From positions 1 through 12,713 of the forward strand of contig JANJUA010000021.1 in the NCBI GenBank assembly GCA_024710825.1: DNA of 12,713 nucleotides, written 5' to 3'. This DNA comes from Solirubrobacteraceae bacterium. Its GTDB lineage: Bacteria; Actinomycetota; Thermoleophilia; Solirubrobacterales; Solirubrobacteraceae. Below the pieces are notes generated by a model. The model was not told the origin of the DNA. It was given only the letters and a program-made list of their open reading frames with translations, and made no database searches. Of this stretch, positions 1 through 7,229 are shown piece by piece. Within the stretch, counting starts at the first letter, position 1. The number at the start of each line of letters is the position of its first letter. The position numbers and the translations under genes are program-made.

Positions 1-287
1 GCCTCCGAGGGATCGGCGGCGCGGGCGCGGGAGCCGCGCACCCGGCGCGCGGCGTCGGCGACGTCGACCGCGGGGGCCTCCGCCGCGCGTGCGGCCCGGA
101 CCCGCTCGGCCGCGTCGGCGACGTCCACCGGCTCGGCCGGCGCGACCTGCTCCGCCGCGCTGTGGCGCAGCGGTCGCGTCGGCGGCTGGGGGCCTGCCCC
201 GGCGCCGTCGGGCCGCTCGGGCCGCCAGCCCTCGACGGACGTGTCGTCGGTGCGCTTGGGCGTGGACCAGAGGTGCGAGTCGGACAT
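1..287 (-). CDS. Unrecognised Ala/Arg-rich protein with a 20-residue tandem repeat, C-terminus outside the window
   Basis: The reading frame is open from an ATG at 285-287 to the left edge: 95 complete codons, no stop. The start begins MSDSHLWSTPKRTDDTSVEG, a polar stretch, followed by a Pro/Gly-rich linker (about residues 24-40). Two copies of VDVADAAxRVR follow at residues 54-64 and 74-84, exactly 20 residues apart. The DNA shows the same 60-bp period. No signal peptide, membrane segment or catalytic motif is visible in this part. The Ala/Arg/Glu composition suggests helices, possibly a coiled coil. A purine-rich GAGGGAG lies just before the start codon and supports this choice. The gene follows the acyl-CoA ligase on the same strand after 44 bp and may belong to that transcript. 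I do not recognise the family and give no function. Confidence 0.65.
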   Translation of the reverse strand, partial: MSDSHLWSTPKRTDDTSVEGWRPERPDGAGAGPQPPTRPLRHSAAEQVAPAEPVDVADAAERVRAARAAEAPAVDVADAARRVRGSRARAADPSE

Positions 288-289
288 GT

Positions 290-308
290 CTCCCTCGAAG
301 TTAGGGAG
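290..308 (-). promoter_or_regulatory. Hairpin that would cover the ribosome-binding site of the gene at 1-287
   Basis: On the minus strand CTCCCT and AGGGAG form a perfect 6-bp stem with a 7-nt loop. The right arm is itself the only Shine-Dalgarno-like sequence before the ATG at 287, so the folded RNA would hide it. The loop side also contains TAACTT, which fits the loose TANNNT form of a -10 element. The site could therefore be a promoter instead. It has no T-tract, so a terminator for the ligase gene is possible but weak. Confidence 0.35.
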
Positions 309-331
309 GGCGTCGTCAGATCCGGATAAGC

Positions 332-1825
332 CTACGCCGGCGCCGCGATCTCCCGCTTGAGGATCTTGCCCGTCGGACCCTTCGGCAACTCGTCCACGAA
401 CCAGATCTCCCGCGGGTACTTGTAGCTGGCCACGCGCTCCTTGACGAACTCCCGCAGCTCGTCCGCGCCGATCGCGGCGCCCTCCTCAAGCACCACGGCC
501 GCGCCGACCTCCTCGCCCCACCGCTCGTGCGGAACGCCCACGACCGCCGCCTCGCGGACCGCCGGGTGCTCGTAGAGCACCTCCTCGACTTCGCGCGGGT
601 AGACGTTGTAGCCGCCGCGGATGATCATGTCCTTCTTGCGGTCGACGACGAAGAAGTAGCCGTCCTCGTCGACCCGCGCCATGTCGCCGGTGTGGAACCA
701 GCCGTCGCGCATCGCCTCCGCGGTGGCGTCCGGCCGCTGCCAGTAGCCCTTCGTCACGTTGTGGCCGCGGATCACGATCTCCCCCACCTCGCCGGCGGGC
801 AGCGGCCTGCCGTCGGCGTCGACCACCCGCATCTGCACCCCCTCGATCGGCGTCCCGATGGAGCCGGGCTTGCGCTCGCGCTCGCCGTGGTTGAACGACG
901 CCACGGGCGACGTCTCGCTCAACCCGTAGCCCTCGAGGATCACGCAGTCGAACGCCTCCTCGAAGGCGCGCATGACCTCGACGGGCAGCGACGCTCCGCC
1001 CGAGACGCAGAGCCGCAGCCGCGACAGGTCGGCGGCCTCGCGCCCGGGGGCGTGCAGCAGCGCCCCGTACATCGTCGGCACCCCCATGAAGATCGTCACG
1101 TCGTCGCGCGCGACGATCTCCAGCGCCTTGACGGGGTCGAAGCGCGGCAGCAGCGTGATCGTCGCCCCCGCGGCGACGGCGGCGTTGAGCGTGCACGTCT
1201 GTCCGAAGCTGTGGAAGAGCGGGAGCGCGCCGAGGATCACGTCGCCGGGGCCGATCTCGTGCAGCCCCCCGGACACCGCGCAGTTGCGACGCAGGTTGTC
1301 GTGCGTGAGCTCCGCGCCCTTGGGGGTCCCGGTCGTCCCGGACGTGTAGAGGATCACCGCGGTGTCCGAGGCGTCGCGGTCGACGACCTCCCGCACGGGC
1401 TCCTCGACGGCGCCGAGGAGCTGCTCGAAGTCCCCCGGCCGGACGGTGACCAGCTCGGTGCCCGCCTCGGTCGCGCCCTGCTCGGCGGCCTCCGCGAAGC
1501 CCTCCCAGGCGAACAGCACCTTGGCGCCCGAGTCCCGGCAGTAGAAGGCGACCTCGCGCCCCCGGAGCAGCACGTTCATCGGCACGACGATGGCGCCGAG
1601 GCGCAGCGCGCCGTAGTAGACGACCGGGAAGTAGGGGACGTTCGGGAGCATCACGGCGACGCGGTCGCCGGGACCGACGCCCTTGGCGCGCAGCAGCCCC
1701 GCGACCCGCGCGCTGCCCTCGTCGAGGACCGCGTAGCTCACCTCCACGTCGTCGAGCTTCACGGCGACGCGATCGCCGTCGCGAGCTGCGCTGGCCGTCA
1801 GGATGGAGGCGAGGTTCGCGGACAT
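332..1825 (-). CDS. AMP-forming acyl-CoA ligase (long-chain fatty acid-CoA ligase type)
   Basis: This 497-residue member of the ANL superfamily activates a carboxylic acid, probably a fatty acid, with ATP to an acyl-adenylate and then forms the CoA thioester. All core motifs are present: the phosphate loop YTSGTTGTPKG (160-170), EGYGLSET (298-305), GWFHTGD (375-381, Asp381 for ribose), the hinge region DRKKDMIIRGGYNVYP (395-410) and the C-terminal catalytic lysine in PTGKILKRE (Lys487). Length is normal for the family. There is no signal peptide, so the enzyme is cytoplasmic. The ATG lies 16 bp after the ppk stop on the same strand, with only a weak Shine-Dalgarno; reinitiation after ppk is plausible. 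Substrate chain length cannot be read from the sequence. Benzoate- or cinnamate-type acids are alternatives. Confidence 0.93.
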   Translation of the reverse strand: MSANLASILTASAARDGDRVAVKLDDVEVSYAVLDEGSARVAGLLRAKGVGPGDRVAVMLPNVPYFPVVYYGALRLGAIVVPMNVLLRGREVAFYCRDSGAKVLFAWEGFAEAAEQGATEAGTELVTVRPGDFEQLLGAVEEPVREVVDRDASDTAVILYTSGTTGTPKGAELTHDNLRRNCAVSGGLHEIGPGDVILGALPLFHSFGQTCTLNAAVAAGATITLLPRFDPVKALEIVARDDVTIFMGVPTMYGALLHAPGREAADLSRLRLCVSGGASLPVEVMRAFEEAFDCVILEGYGLSETSPVASFNHGERERKPGSIGTPIEGVQMRVVDADGRPLPAGEVGEIVIRGHNVTKGYWQRPDATAEAMRDGWFHTGDMARVDEDGYFFVVDRKKDMIIRGGYNVYPREVEEVLYEHPAVREAAVVGVPHERWGEEVGAAVVLEEGAAIGADELREFVKERVASYKYPREIWFVDELPKGPTGKILKREIAAPA

Positions 1826-1841
1826 ATCGCCAACTCTGCCA

Positions 1842-4010
1842 CTAACGCTCCTCCGAGGCGCGGGCAGCGTGGCCGAGCATCAGCTCGCGCTGCACGCTGC
1901 GGGGCTCCGGGCCCTGCGGCGTGCGCCGCTCCCAGGTTCCGTCCGGATGCAGCTCCCAGGCGTTCGTGTCGTCGCACAGCGAGCGCTCGAGCGTGTCGAG
2001 GATGTCGTCGCGCACGCGCGGATCCTCCACCGGGGTGACCAGCTCGACGCGGGTGTCGAGGTTGCGCGGCATCAGGTCCGCCGAGCCGATCAGCACCCGC
2101 TGCTCGTCACCGCGCTCGAAGGCGAAGACCCGCGAGTGCTCGAGGAAGCGCCCGACGATCGACACGACGCGGATGTTCTCCGAGACCCCCGGCAGCCCCG
2201 GGCGCAGGCAGCAGATACCACGGATGTTCAGCTCGACCGGGACGCCCGCCGTAGAGGCGCGGTAGAGCGCCCGGATGCAGCGCCGGTCCACCAGCGAGTT
2301 CATCTTCAGGCGGATGCGCGCGTGCAGGCCCGCCTCGTGAGCGGCGATCGTCTTGTCGATCTCCTCGAGGATCGCGTCGCGCAGGTGCGCCGGCGCGAGC
2401 AGCTCCTTGCGGTAGCGCCGCGGGCGGGCGTAGCCGGTGAGGAAGTTGAACATGTCCGCGACGTCGGCCCCGATGTCCTCGTCGCAGGTGAACAGGCCGA
2501 AGTCGGTGTAGAGCCGCGCGGTCTTCGGGTGGTAGTTGCCGGTGCCGACGTGCACGTAGTTGCGCACCCCGTCGCCCTCTCGCCGCACGACGAGGATCGC
2601 CTTCGCGTGCGTCTTCAACGCCGGATGGCCGTAGACGACGTGCACGCCCGCCTGCTCCAGCGCGCGCGCCCAGCCGATGTTCGCGCGCTCGTCGAAGCGC
2701 GCCTTCAGCTCCACCAGGCACACGGCCTGCTTGCCCCGCTCGGTCGCACGGATGAGCGCCGGCACGAGCGGCGTGTCGTTGCTCGTGCGGTACACGGTCA
2801 TCTTGATCGCCAGCACGTCCGGGTCCGCGACCGCCTGCTCGACGAACCGCTCGACCGACGTGACGAACGAGTCGTATGGGTGGTGGACGAGCACGTCGCG
2901 GGCGCGGATCGCCGCCAGGACGTCCGCGGGCTCGCCGTCGTCGCCCTGCAGCCGGGGCTGGGTGACCGGCGACCACGGCGGGTCGCGCAGCTCGTCGAAG
3001 CCGTCGATCCCGACGATCTGCCACAGGTCCTCGCAGTCGAGGAGCCCCTCGACCTCGTAGAGCTGGCGCGCCTCCGCCTCCAGCGCGTCGGTGAGATACG
3101 TGCGCAGGCTCGGGTCCATCCCCGCGTCGACCTCGACGCGGACCACCTCGCCGAAGCGGCGACGGCGCAGCTCGGCCTCCACGGCGCGCAGCAGGTCGTC
3201 GGCCTCGTCGGAGACGTCGAAGTCCGCGTCGCGCGTGACCCGGAAGATGCCGTGGCCGACGATCTCCATCCCCGGGAACAGCGTCCCGAGGTTCGCGGCG
3301 ATGACCTGCTCGAGCGGGACGAACGTCAGCGGGCGCCCCTCGACCTCCACGAAGCGCGGCAGCATCTCCTTGGGCACCTTCACGCGCGCGAACGTCCGGT
3401 GCCCGGAGAGGGGGTCGCGCACGAGCACCGCGAGGCTCAGCGACAGGTTCGAGATGTACGGGAACGGCCGGCCGAGCCCCACGGCAAGCGGCGTGAGGAC
3501 CGGGAAGATCTGGCGCCGGTAGCGCTCCTGGAGCGCCGCGCGGTCGGCGTCGGTGACGTCGTCCCAGTCGACGACGCAGATGCCGTGCCGGGCCAGCCCG
3601 GGCAGCAGCTCCCGGGTGACGCAGCGCGAGTGGCGGTCGCCGAGGTCGCCGACCCGTGCCCGGATGGCGTCGATCGTCTCCCCCGGCGTGCGCCCGTCGT
3701 ACAGCGGCTTGGAGACGCCCGCGTCGACCTGGTCGTGGAGCCCGGCGACGCGGATCATGAAGAACTCGTCGAGGTTCGACGCGTAGATCGCCGCGAACTT
3801 CAGGCGCTCCATGAGCGGCACGTCGCGGTCCTCGGCGAGCGTCAGGACGCGCTCGTCGAACTCGATCCACGACAGCTCGCGGTTGAAGAACAGCTCCGGG
3901 TCGGCGAGCTGGCGCTCGACGTGGTCGGGCGTGAGCGATTCGACGTCGAGCTCCGCGGTGGCGACCGCCGAGATCGGGTGCTGCTCCGTCGTGGGGTCGG
4001 GGGCGGTCAT
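1842..4010 (-). CDS. ppk1: Polyphosphate kinase 1
   Basis: The 722-residue enzyme reversibly transfers the ATP gamma-phosphate to a growing polyphosphate chain; PPK1 is a cytoplasmic, often membrane-associated enzyme. The N-terminal domain starts with FFNRELSWIEFDERVL (41-56) and NLDEFFMIRVAGL (79-91). The first phospholipase-D-like catalytic domain carries HHPYDSF (376-382), IKMTVYRTS (402-410) and KARFDERANIGWARALE (436-452). The phosphorylated histidine is His468 in LKTHAK. VHVGTGNYHPKTARLYTDFGLFT (486-508) follows. The second catalytic domain has IRLKMNSLVD (566-575) and a second conserved histidine, His625, in RFLEHSR. Length is typical. The start ATG follows GAGAGGG almost directly. It lies 68 bp downstream of ppx, which removes phosphate from the same polymer, and 16 bp upstream of an acyl-CoA ligase. 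Confidence 0.97.
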   Translation of the reverse strand: MTAPDPTTEQHPISAVATAELDVESLTPDHVERQLADPELFFNRELSWIEFDERVLTLAEDRDVPLMERLKFAAIYASNLDEFFMIRVAGLHDQVDAGVSKPLYDGRTPGETIDAIRARVGDLGDRHSRCVTRELLPGLARHGICVVDWDDVTDADRAALQERYRRQIFPVLTPLAVGLGRPFPYISNLSLSLAVLVRDPLSGHRTFARVKVPKEMLPRFVEVEGRPLTFVPLEQVIAANLGTLFPGMEIVGHGIFRVTRDADFDVSDEADDLLRAVEAELRRRRFGEVVRVEVDAGMDPSLRTYLTDALEAEARQLYEVEGLLDCEDLWQIVGIDGFDELRDPPWSPVTQPRLQGDDGEPADVLAAIRARDVLVHHPYDSFVTSVERFVEQAVADPDVLAIKMTVYRTSNDTPLVPALIRATERGKQAVCLVELKARFDERANIGWARALEQAGVHVVYGHPALKTHAKAILVVRREGDGVRNYVHVGTGNYHPKTARLYTDFGLFTCDEDIGADVADMFNFLTGYARPRRYRKELLAPAHLRDAILEEIDKTIAAHEAGLHARIRLKMNSLVDRRCIRALYRASTAGVPVELNIRGICCLRPGLPGVSENIRVVSIVGRFLEHSRVFAFERGDEQRVLIGSADLMPRNLDTRVELVTPVEDPRVRDDILDTLERSLCDDTNAWELHPDGTWERRTPQGPEPRSVQRELMLGHAARASEER

Positions 4011-4030
4011 CCCTCTCGCGGCAAGGCTAC

Positions 4031-4045
4031 CCCGCTGACGGCGGG
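4031..4045. repeat. Short GC-rich inverted repeat in the ppx-ppk1 gap
   Basis: CCCGC and GCGGG form a 5-bp stem around the 5-nt loop TGACG. It sits between the ppx stop and the ppk1 start, in the 5' leader of ppk1 if the two genes are co-transcribed. No T-tract follows on either strand. It could be an attenuating hairpin or simply a chance feature of GC-rich DNA. Confidence 0.25.
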
Positions 4046-4050
4046 CGCAT

Positions 4051-4063
4051 GGTGAAGATCACC
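4051..4063. promoter_or_regulatory. Perfect palindrome GGTGA-N3-TCACC upstream of ppk1, candidate operator
   Basis: GGTGAAGATCACC has two perfect 5-bp arms around AGA. It lies in the 68-bp gap between ppx and ppk1, with its near edge 40 bp upstream of the ppk1 start. The position suits an operator acting on an internal ppk1 promoter. On the minus strand the right half reads TTCACC, similar to the GTTCACC core of actinobacterial PhoP boxes (known motif). The mirror-symmetric arrangement differs from the PhoP direct repeats, however. A TANNNT hexamer (TAGCCT, minus strand, 4029-4024) lies downstream as a possible -10. Confidence 0.35.
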
Positions 4064-4078
4064 GGCCGCTCGCGTGCG

Positions 4079-5002
4079 TCACGCGCCTCGACCGCCGCGC
4101 GCCTCGTCGATGGCCTCGAGCAGGATGCCCTCGCGCAGGCCCCCGCGCGCCACGGTCAGCGGGGCGGCGAAGGCCGCCGAGGCCCGCTCGAGCACCGCGA
4201 GGGCGCCCGGCAGCAGGCGCACCCGCTCGACGTCGAGGTCGTGGGTGCGGGCGACCTCCGCCGCGGGCGCTCGGGTCAGCAGGTCGAGCGCCGCCCGGAG
4301 CGAAGCCGGGTCCAGGCGGGCGCCGCACAGGCGCCGCAGCGACGTGGCGCTCCCGCCCACCGCCAGGGCGAGGGCGGGTGACGGTGCGTCGACGCGGGCG
4401 AACGCGCCCGCGGCCTGCGCGCGCATCGCGTCGAGCTCCGCGAGCGTCAGAGGATCCGCGCGCAGGTGCGCGTCGACGAGCGTCCCGGAGCCGACCGGCA
4501 CCGAGGCCCACCAGGAGACGCCGTCGCGAGCCGTGCCGACGACCAGCTCGGTGGAGCCGCCGCCCAGGTCCACGACGCCGATCGCCCGGTCTACGGCGCC
4601 TCCGTCGCGCAGCGTCCGCGTGGCGCCGCAGAACGCCAGCCGCGCCTCCTCCTCCGGCGTGAGCACCTCGAGCTCCAGGTGGGCGACCCGACGCACCGCG
4701 GCCACGAGGTCGCCTCGGTTGGGCGCATCGCGGATCGCGGCGGTCGCCACCGCGTGGACGACGGCGCAGCCCAGGCCGCGCGCCGCCCGCGCCTGGGCGG
4801 CCACGACGCCGACGACCTCCGCGAGCTTCTCGGCCGCGATCGTGCCGTCGGCGCCCTGCGCGTCGCGGACGCGCGTGAAGACCCGCTGCGCCAGCACCTC
4901 GCGCAGGCCGTCCCGACCGGGCTCGGCGACGAGCAGCCGCGTGGTGTTCGTGCCGATGTCGATGCACGCGCAGACCATGGGCTGCGCGTGCGATGTTGTC
5001 AT
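4079..5002 (-). CDS. ppx: Exopolyphosphatase of the Ppx/GppA family
   Basis: The 307-residue protein belongs to the ASKHA (actin-like ATPase) fold and should release terminal phosphate from polyphosphate and/or hydrolyse pppGpp. Visible motifs are DIGTNTTRLLV (15-25, phosphate 1), ATAAIRDAPNR (86-96), LTPEEEARLAF (114-124), VVDLGGGSTEL (143-153, phosphate 2), AVGGSATSL (214-222) and RGGLREGIL (286-294). It has only the two-lobe core and lacks the C-terminal HD-like part of E. coli Ppx, as in short actinobacterial homologues. I chose the ATG at 5002; the ATG at 4978 (299 residues) is equally possible, and neither has a Shine-Dalgarno. A longer frame to 5317 runs antisense through the ABC ATPase and is not credible as an N-terminus. 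It heads the ppx-ppk1-ligase run and diverges from the ABC exporter across 9 bp. Confidence 0.93.
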   Translation of the reverse strand: MTTSHAQPMVCACIDIGTNTTRLLVAEPGRDGLREVLAQRVFTRVRDAQGADGTIAAEKLAEVVGVVAAQARAARGLGCAVVHAVATAAIRDAPNRGDLVAAVRRVAHLELEVLTPEEEARLAFCGATRTLRDGGAVDRAIGVVDLGGGSTELVVGTARDGVSWWASVPVGSGTLVDAHLRADPLTLAELDAMRAQAAGAFARVDAPSPALALAVGGSATSLRRLCGARLDPASLRAALDLLTRAPAAEVARTHDLDVERVRLLPGALAVLERASAAFAAPLTVARGGLREGILLEAIDEARGGRGA

Positions 5003-5005
5003 GAT
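5000..5005 (+). promoter_or_regulatory. Possible -10 element for a leaderless ABC exporter transcript
   Basis: CATGAT matches TATAAT at four of six positions, including A2 and T6. It ends exactly 6 nt before the GTG start at 5012, the spacing expected if transcription begins at the start codon. It overlaps the ATG of the divergent ppx gene. No good -35 is visible. Confidence 0.3.
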
Positions 5006-5011
5006 CGGCGG

Positions 5012-5869
5012 GTGACGCGCGACCGTGCCATCGAGGTACGCGACCTGCACAAGGCCTACGGGCCGGTGGAGGCCGTACGCGGCATCTCGTTCGGCGTCGA
5101 CCGCGGCGAGGTCTACGGGCTGCTGGGGCCCAACGGCGCCGGCAAGACCACGACCGTGGAGATCCTCGAGGGCTACCGCGAGCGCACCGGCGGCACGGTC
5201 AGCGTCCTCGGCTTCGACCCCGAGGAGCGACCGCGGGCGCTGCGAGAGCGCGTGGGGATCGTGCTTCAGCAGACGGGGATCTACCGCCACATCGCCGTGC
5301 GCGAGGCGCTCGTGCACTTCGCGGCGATGTATCCGCGCCCGCGCGATCCGGACGAGCTCATCGCGCTCGTCGGCCTGGAGGGCAAGGAGGACGCGCGCGC
5401 GAAGACCCTGTCCGGAGGCCAGCTACGACGGCTGGACCTGGCGCTCGCGCTGGTCGGCGACCCCGAGCTGGTCTTTCTCGACGAGCCGACCACCGGCTTC
5501 GACCCGGCCGCCCGACGGACCGCCTGGGAGACCGTGCGCTCTCTGCGCGCGCTCGGCAAGACCGTCCTGCTGACGACCCACTACCTCGAGGAGGCCCAGG
5601 CTCTCGCCGACCGCGTCGCGATCGTCAAGGGCGGGCGCATCGTCGTCGAGGGCGCGCCGCGCGACCTCGGCGTCGGAGCGAGCACGCGCGTGCGGGTCAC
5701 CTACCGCAACGCGCTCGGCGAGCAGGTCGAGCACATCACCGACGACCCGACCCGGCTGCTGCACGAGCTGACGGCCGAGGCGATAGAGCGCGGCGAGGCG
5801 CTCGACGACCTGGCGGTCAACCGCCCGACGCTCGAAGAGGTCTACCTGGAGCTCACGGCCGATGCCTGA
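5012..5869 (+). CDS. ABC-2 type transporter ATP-binding subunit (DrrA-like)
   Basis: This 285-residue nucleotide-binding subunit should power export by the permease encoded next. The domain is complete: Walker A GPNGAGKTTT (39-48), Q-loop LQQTG (85-89), signature LSGGQ (133-137), Walker B LVFLDEP (153-159), D-loop TGFDPAAR (161-168) and switch His190 in LTTHYLEEA. A C-terminal extension (about 225-285), ending RPTLEEVYLELT, is typical of the CcmA/DrrA branch that handles drugs, lipids or polyketides. The GTG at 5012 is the only reasonable start: the domain begins a few residues later and no ATG lies nearby in frame. No Shine-Dalgarno is evident, and only 9 bp separate it from the ppx start, so the mRNA is probably leaderless. 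The substrate cannot be read from the sequence. Confidence 0.95.
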   Translation: MTRDRAIEVRDLHKAYGPVEAVRGISFGVDRGEVYGLLGPNGAGKTTTVEILEGYRERTGGTVSVLGFDPEERPRALRERVGIVLQQTGIYRHIAVREALVHFAAMYPRPRDPDELIALVGLEGKEDARAKTLSGGQLRRLDLALALVGDPELVFLDEPTTGFDPAARRTAWETVRSLRALGKTVLLTTHYLEEAQALADRVAIVKGGRIVVEGAPRDLGVGASTRVRVTYRNALGEQVEHITDDPTRLLHELTAEAIERGEALDDLAVNRPTLEEVYLELTADA

Positions 5870-6629
5870 GGACACGAGCGCGACGAGCCAGGTGGCCCTC
5901 GCCTGGCGCCAGTACCGGCTGGAGCGCCGCCTGTTCTGGCGCAACCCGAGCGCGGCGTTCTTCAACCTCGGCGTGCCGCTGCTGTTCTTCGCCCTGTTCG
6001 GCGCGATCTTCGCCGGCGACCAGGACGCGCTGAACATCCTCGTCCCCGGGATCGCGGGCATGTCGATCGTCTCGACGACGTTCACCGCGCTGGCGCACAA
6101 CATGGTCGCCCTGCGCGAGCAGGGAGTGCTGAAGCGCATACGCGGCACCCCGCTTCCGGGCGGCACCTACCTCGCCGGTCTGGCGCTGCACGCGATCACG
6201 AACACCGTGGTCCAGATCGCCATCGTGCTGGTGATCGGCCGGCTGGTGTTCGACGTCGACGGCCTGCGCGACCCGACCGCGCTCGTCGTCTTCGTCGTGG
6301 TCGGCGTCGTCTGCTTCGCCTCCCTCGGCGTCGCGTTCTCCCACCTCATCCCCAGCTCGGACGCCGCCCCCGCCTACGTCAACGCGGTCTTCCTGCCGCT
6401 GATCTTCGTCTCCGGCGTCTTCTACGACCCCGCCAAGGCGCCGGGCTTCCTCGTCGACATCGCGGAGATCCTGCCGCTCGTGCATCTCGTCGAGGGGTTG
6501 CGCGGCGCGATGGTGACGGGCGCCGGCGTCGCCGACGAGGCCGGCTCGCTCGCGGTCCTCGCCGTGTGGACCGCGTTCGGCGTCGTCTTCGCGGTCCGCG
6601 GCTTCTCGTGGGAGGCCAGGCGCGCCTGA
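5862..6629 (+). CDS. ABC-2 type transporter permease subunit (DrrB-like)
   Basis: The 255-residue integral membrane protein forms the export channel with the ATPase just upstream. After a polar N-terminus with an amphipathic stretch, YRLERRLFWRNPSAAFF (18-34), about six membrane segments can be seen, near residues 35-52, 57-78, 105-130, 138-160, 172-188 and 228-246. The cytoplasmic loop between segments 2 and 3 has REQGVLKRIRGTPLP (85-99), the family's coupling region. EGLRGAM (211-217) precedes the last segment, as is usual in ABC-2 permeases. The ATG lies within the ATPase 3' end, an 8-bp overlap that implies translational coupling. The gene ends 3 bp from the convergent acetyltransferase gene, inside a shared inverted repeat. 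Confidence 0.93.
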   Translation: MPEDTSATSQVALAWRQYRLERRLFWRNPSAAFFNLGVPLLFFALFGAIFAGDQDALNILVPGIAGMSIVSTTFTALAHNMVALREQGVLKRIRGTPLPGGTYLAGLALHAITNTVVQIAIVLVIGRLVFDVDGLRDPTALVVFVVVGVVCFASLGVAFSHLIPSSDAAPAYVNAVFLPLIFVSGVFYDPAKAPGFLVDIAEILPLVHLVEGLRGAMVTGAGVADEAGSLAVLAVWTAFGVVFAVRGFSWEARRA

Positions 6630-6639
6630 CCCTCAGGCG
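6623..6639. terminator. Inverted repeat spanning both convergent stop codons, candidate bidirectional terminator
   Basis: CGCCTGA-CCC-TCAGGCG is a perfect 7-bp stem with a 3-nt loop. The permease TGA (6627-6629) and the acetyltransferase stop (TCA on the plus strand, 6633-6635) sit in mirror-image positions at the tips of the two arms. A second perfect palindrome, CAGGCGCGCCTG (6617-6628), overlaps it. There is no T-tract, which is common among actinobacterial terminators. It is the only structure available to end both transcripts. Confidence 0.5.
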
Positions 6640-7226
6640 AAGGCCTCGGGTAGCGAGCCTCCGATCTCCACCGGCACCTCGGCGAGCCGCGAGCGCTCCC
6701 ACTCGCCGCGCAGGATCGACCACATCGCGACGTCGTGGACCTGGTCGCCATGGCGGTGCCACCGGCGCAGGACGCCCTCGCGGCGGAACCCGAGCCCCCG
6801 CAGCGCGGACTGCGAGCGGGTGTGCTCGACGTTCGTGTAGGCGCCCAGGCGCTCGAGCCCCATCGGGCCGAAGGCGAGGTGCGCCACGAGCGCCTTCGCC
6901 TCGCCGTTGGCGCCCGTCCCCCACCAGCGGCGGCCGAACCAGCTACCCACGATCGCGCGGCGGTCGCGACGCGAGATCTCCGACAGGCCGGTGATCCCGA
7001 TCGGCCCGTGCTCGTGGTGCGCGACGAGCAGGTCGAGCTGCTCACCGGCCGCCCGCTGGGCGGGCAGGCGGTCGAGGTACTCGCGGGCGTCGTCCTCCGT
7101 CTCGTACGGACCCCAGGAGAACCAGCGGGTCACCTCGGGGTCCGACGCGAGCCGCAACAGCGCGGGCGCGTCGGCGTCGATGGGCAGCCGCAGCTCGAGG
7201 GTCGGCCCGACGACGCGGAAGTTCAT
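6633..7226 (-). CDS. GNAT family N-acetyltransferase (RimJ/RimL type)
   Basis: The 197-residue cytoplasmic enzyme should transfer an acetyl group from acetyl-CoA to an amine on a protein N-terminus, antibiotic or small metabolite. The acetyl-CoA pyrophosphate loop is visible as RRWWGTGANGEA (99-110). The RimJ-type end of the fold is also clear: an Asn-containing strand-helix, NVEHTRSQSALRGLGFRREG (132-151). The N-terminus LELRLPIDADAPALLRLASD (10-29) is the usual first strand and helix. Length is normal. The ATG has AGGA seven bases upstream, overlapping a TAGGAT that could be a -10 for a leaderless message. It diverges from the TMEM175 gene across 19 bp. The substrate is unknown. Confidence 0.88.
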   Translation of the reverse strand: MNFRVVGPTLELRLPIDADAPALLRLASDPEVTRWFSWGPYETEDDAREYLDRLPAQRAAGEQLDLLVAHHEHGPIGITGLSEISRRDRRAIVGSWFGRRWWGTGANGEAKALVAHLAFGPMGLERLGAYTNVEHTRSQSALRGLGFRREGVLRRWHRHGDQVHDVAMWSILRGEWERSRLAEVPVEIGGSLPEAFA

Positions 7227-7229
7227 GGC

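Noticed and set aside
320..327. Palindrome ATCCGGAT after the ligase stop
   Set aside because: It is 8 bp with no spacer, no T-tract and no recognised operator; expected by chance at this GC content.
1793..1837. Short 14-codon GTG frame at the ppk1-ligase junction, minus strand, with GGAGGA six bases before it
   Set aside because: The GGAGGA is the end of the ppk1 coding sequence, and the frame is out of phase with the ligase. It could be a leader peptide but is most likely chance.
527..2038. 503-codon plus-strand frame across the acyl-CoA ligase
   Set aside because: It is antisense to a gene with all ANL motifs and shows the same compositional signs of a shadow.
1803..4055. 750-codon open frame on the plus strand across ppk1
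   Set aside because: It is the antisense shadow of a complete, motif-rich ppk1. Its composition (Arg/Val/Asp/His-rich, no domain) is typical of frames opposite GC-rich genes.
5003..5317. N-terminal extension of ppx to 5317
   Set aside because: The extra 105 residues are antisense to the ABC ATPase Walker A region and lie before the DIGTNT motif, which is normally at the very N-terminus.
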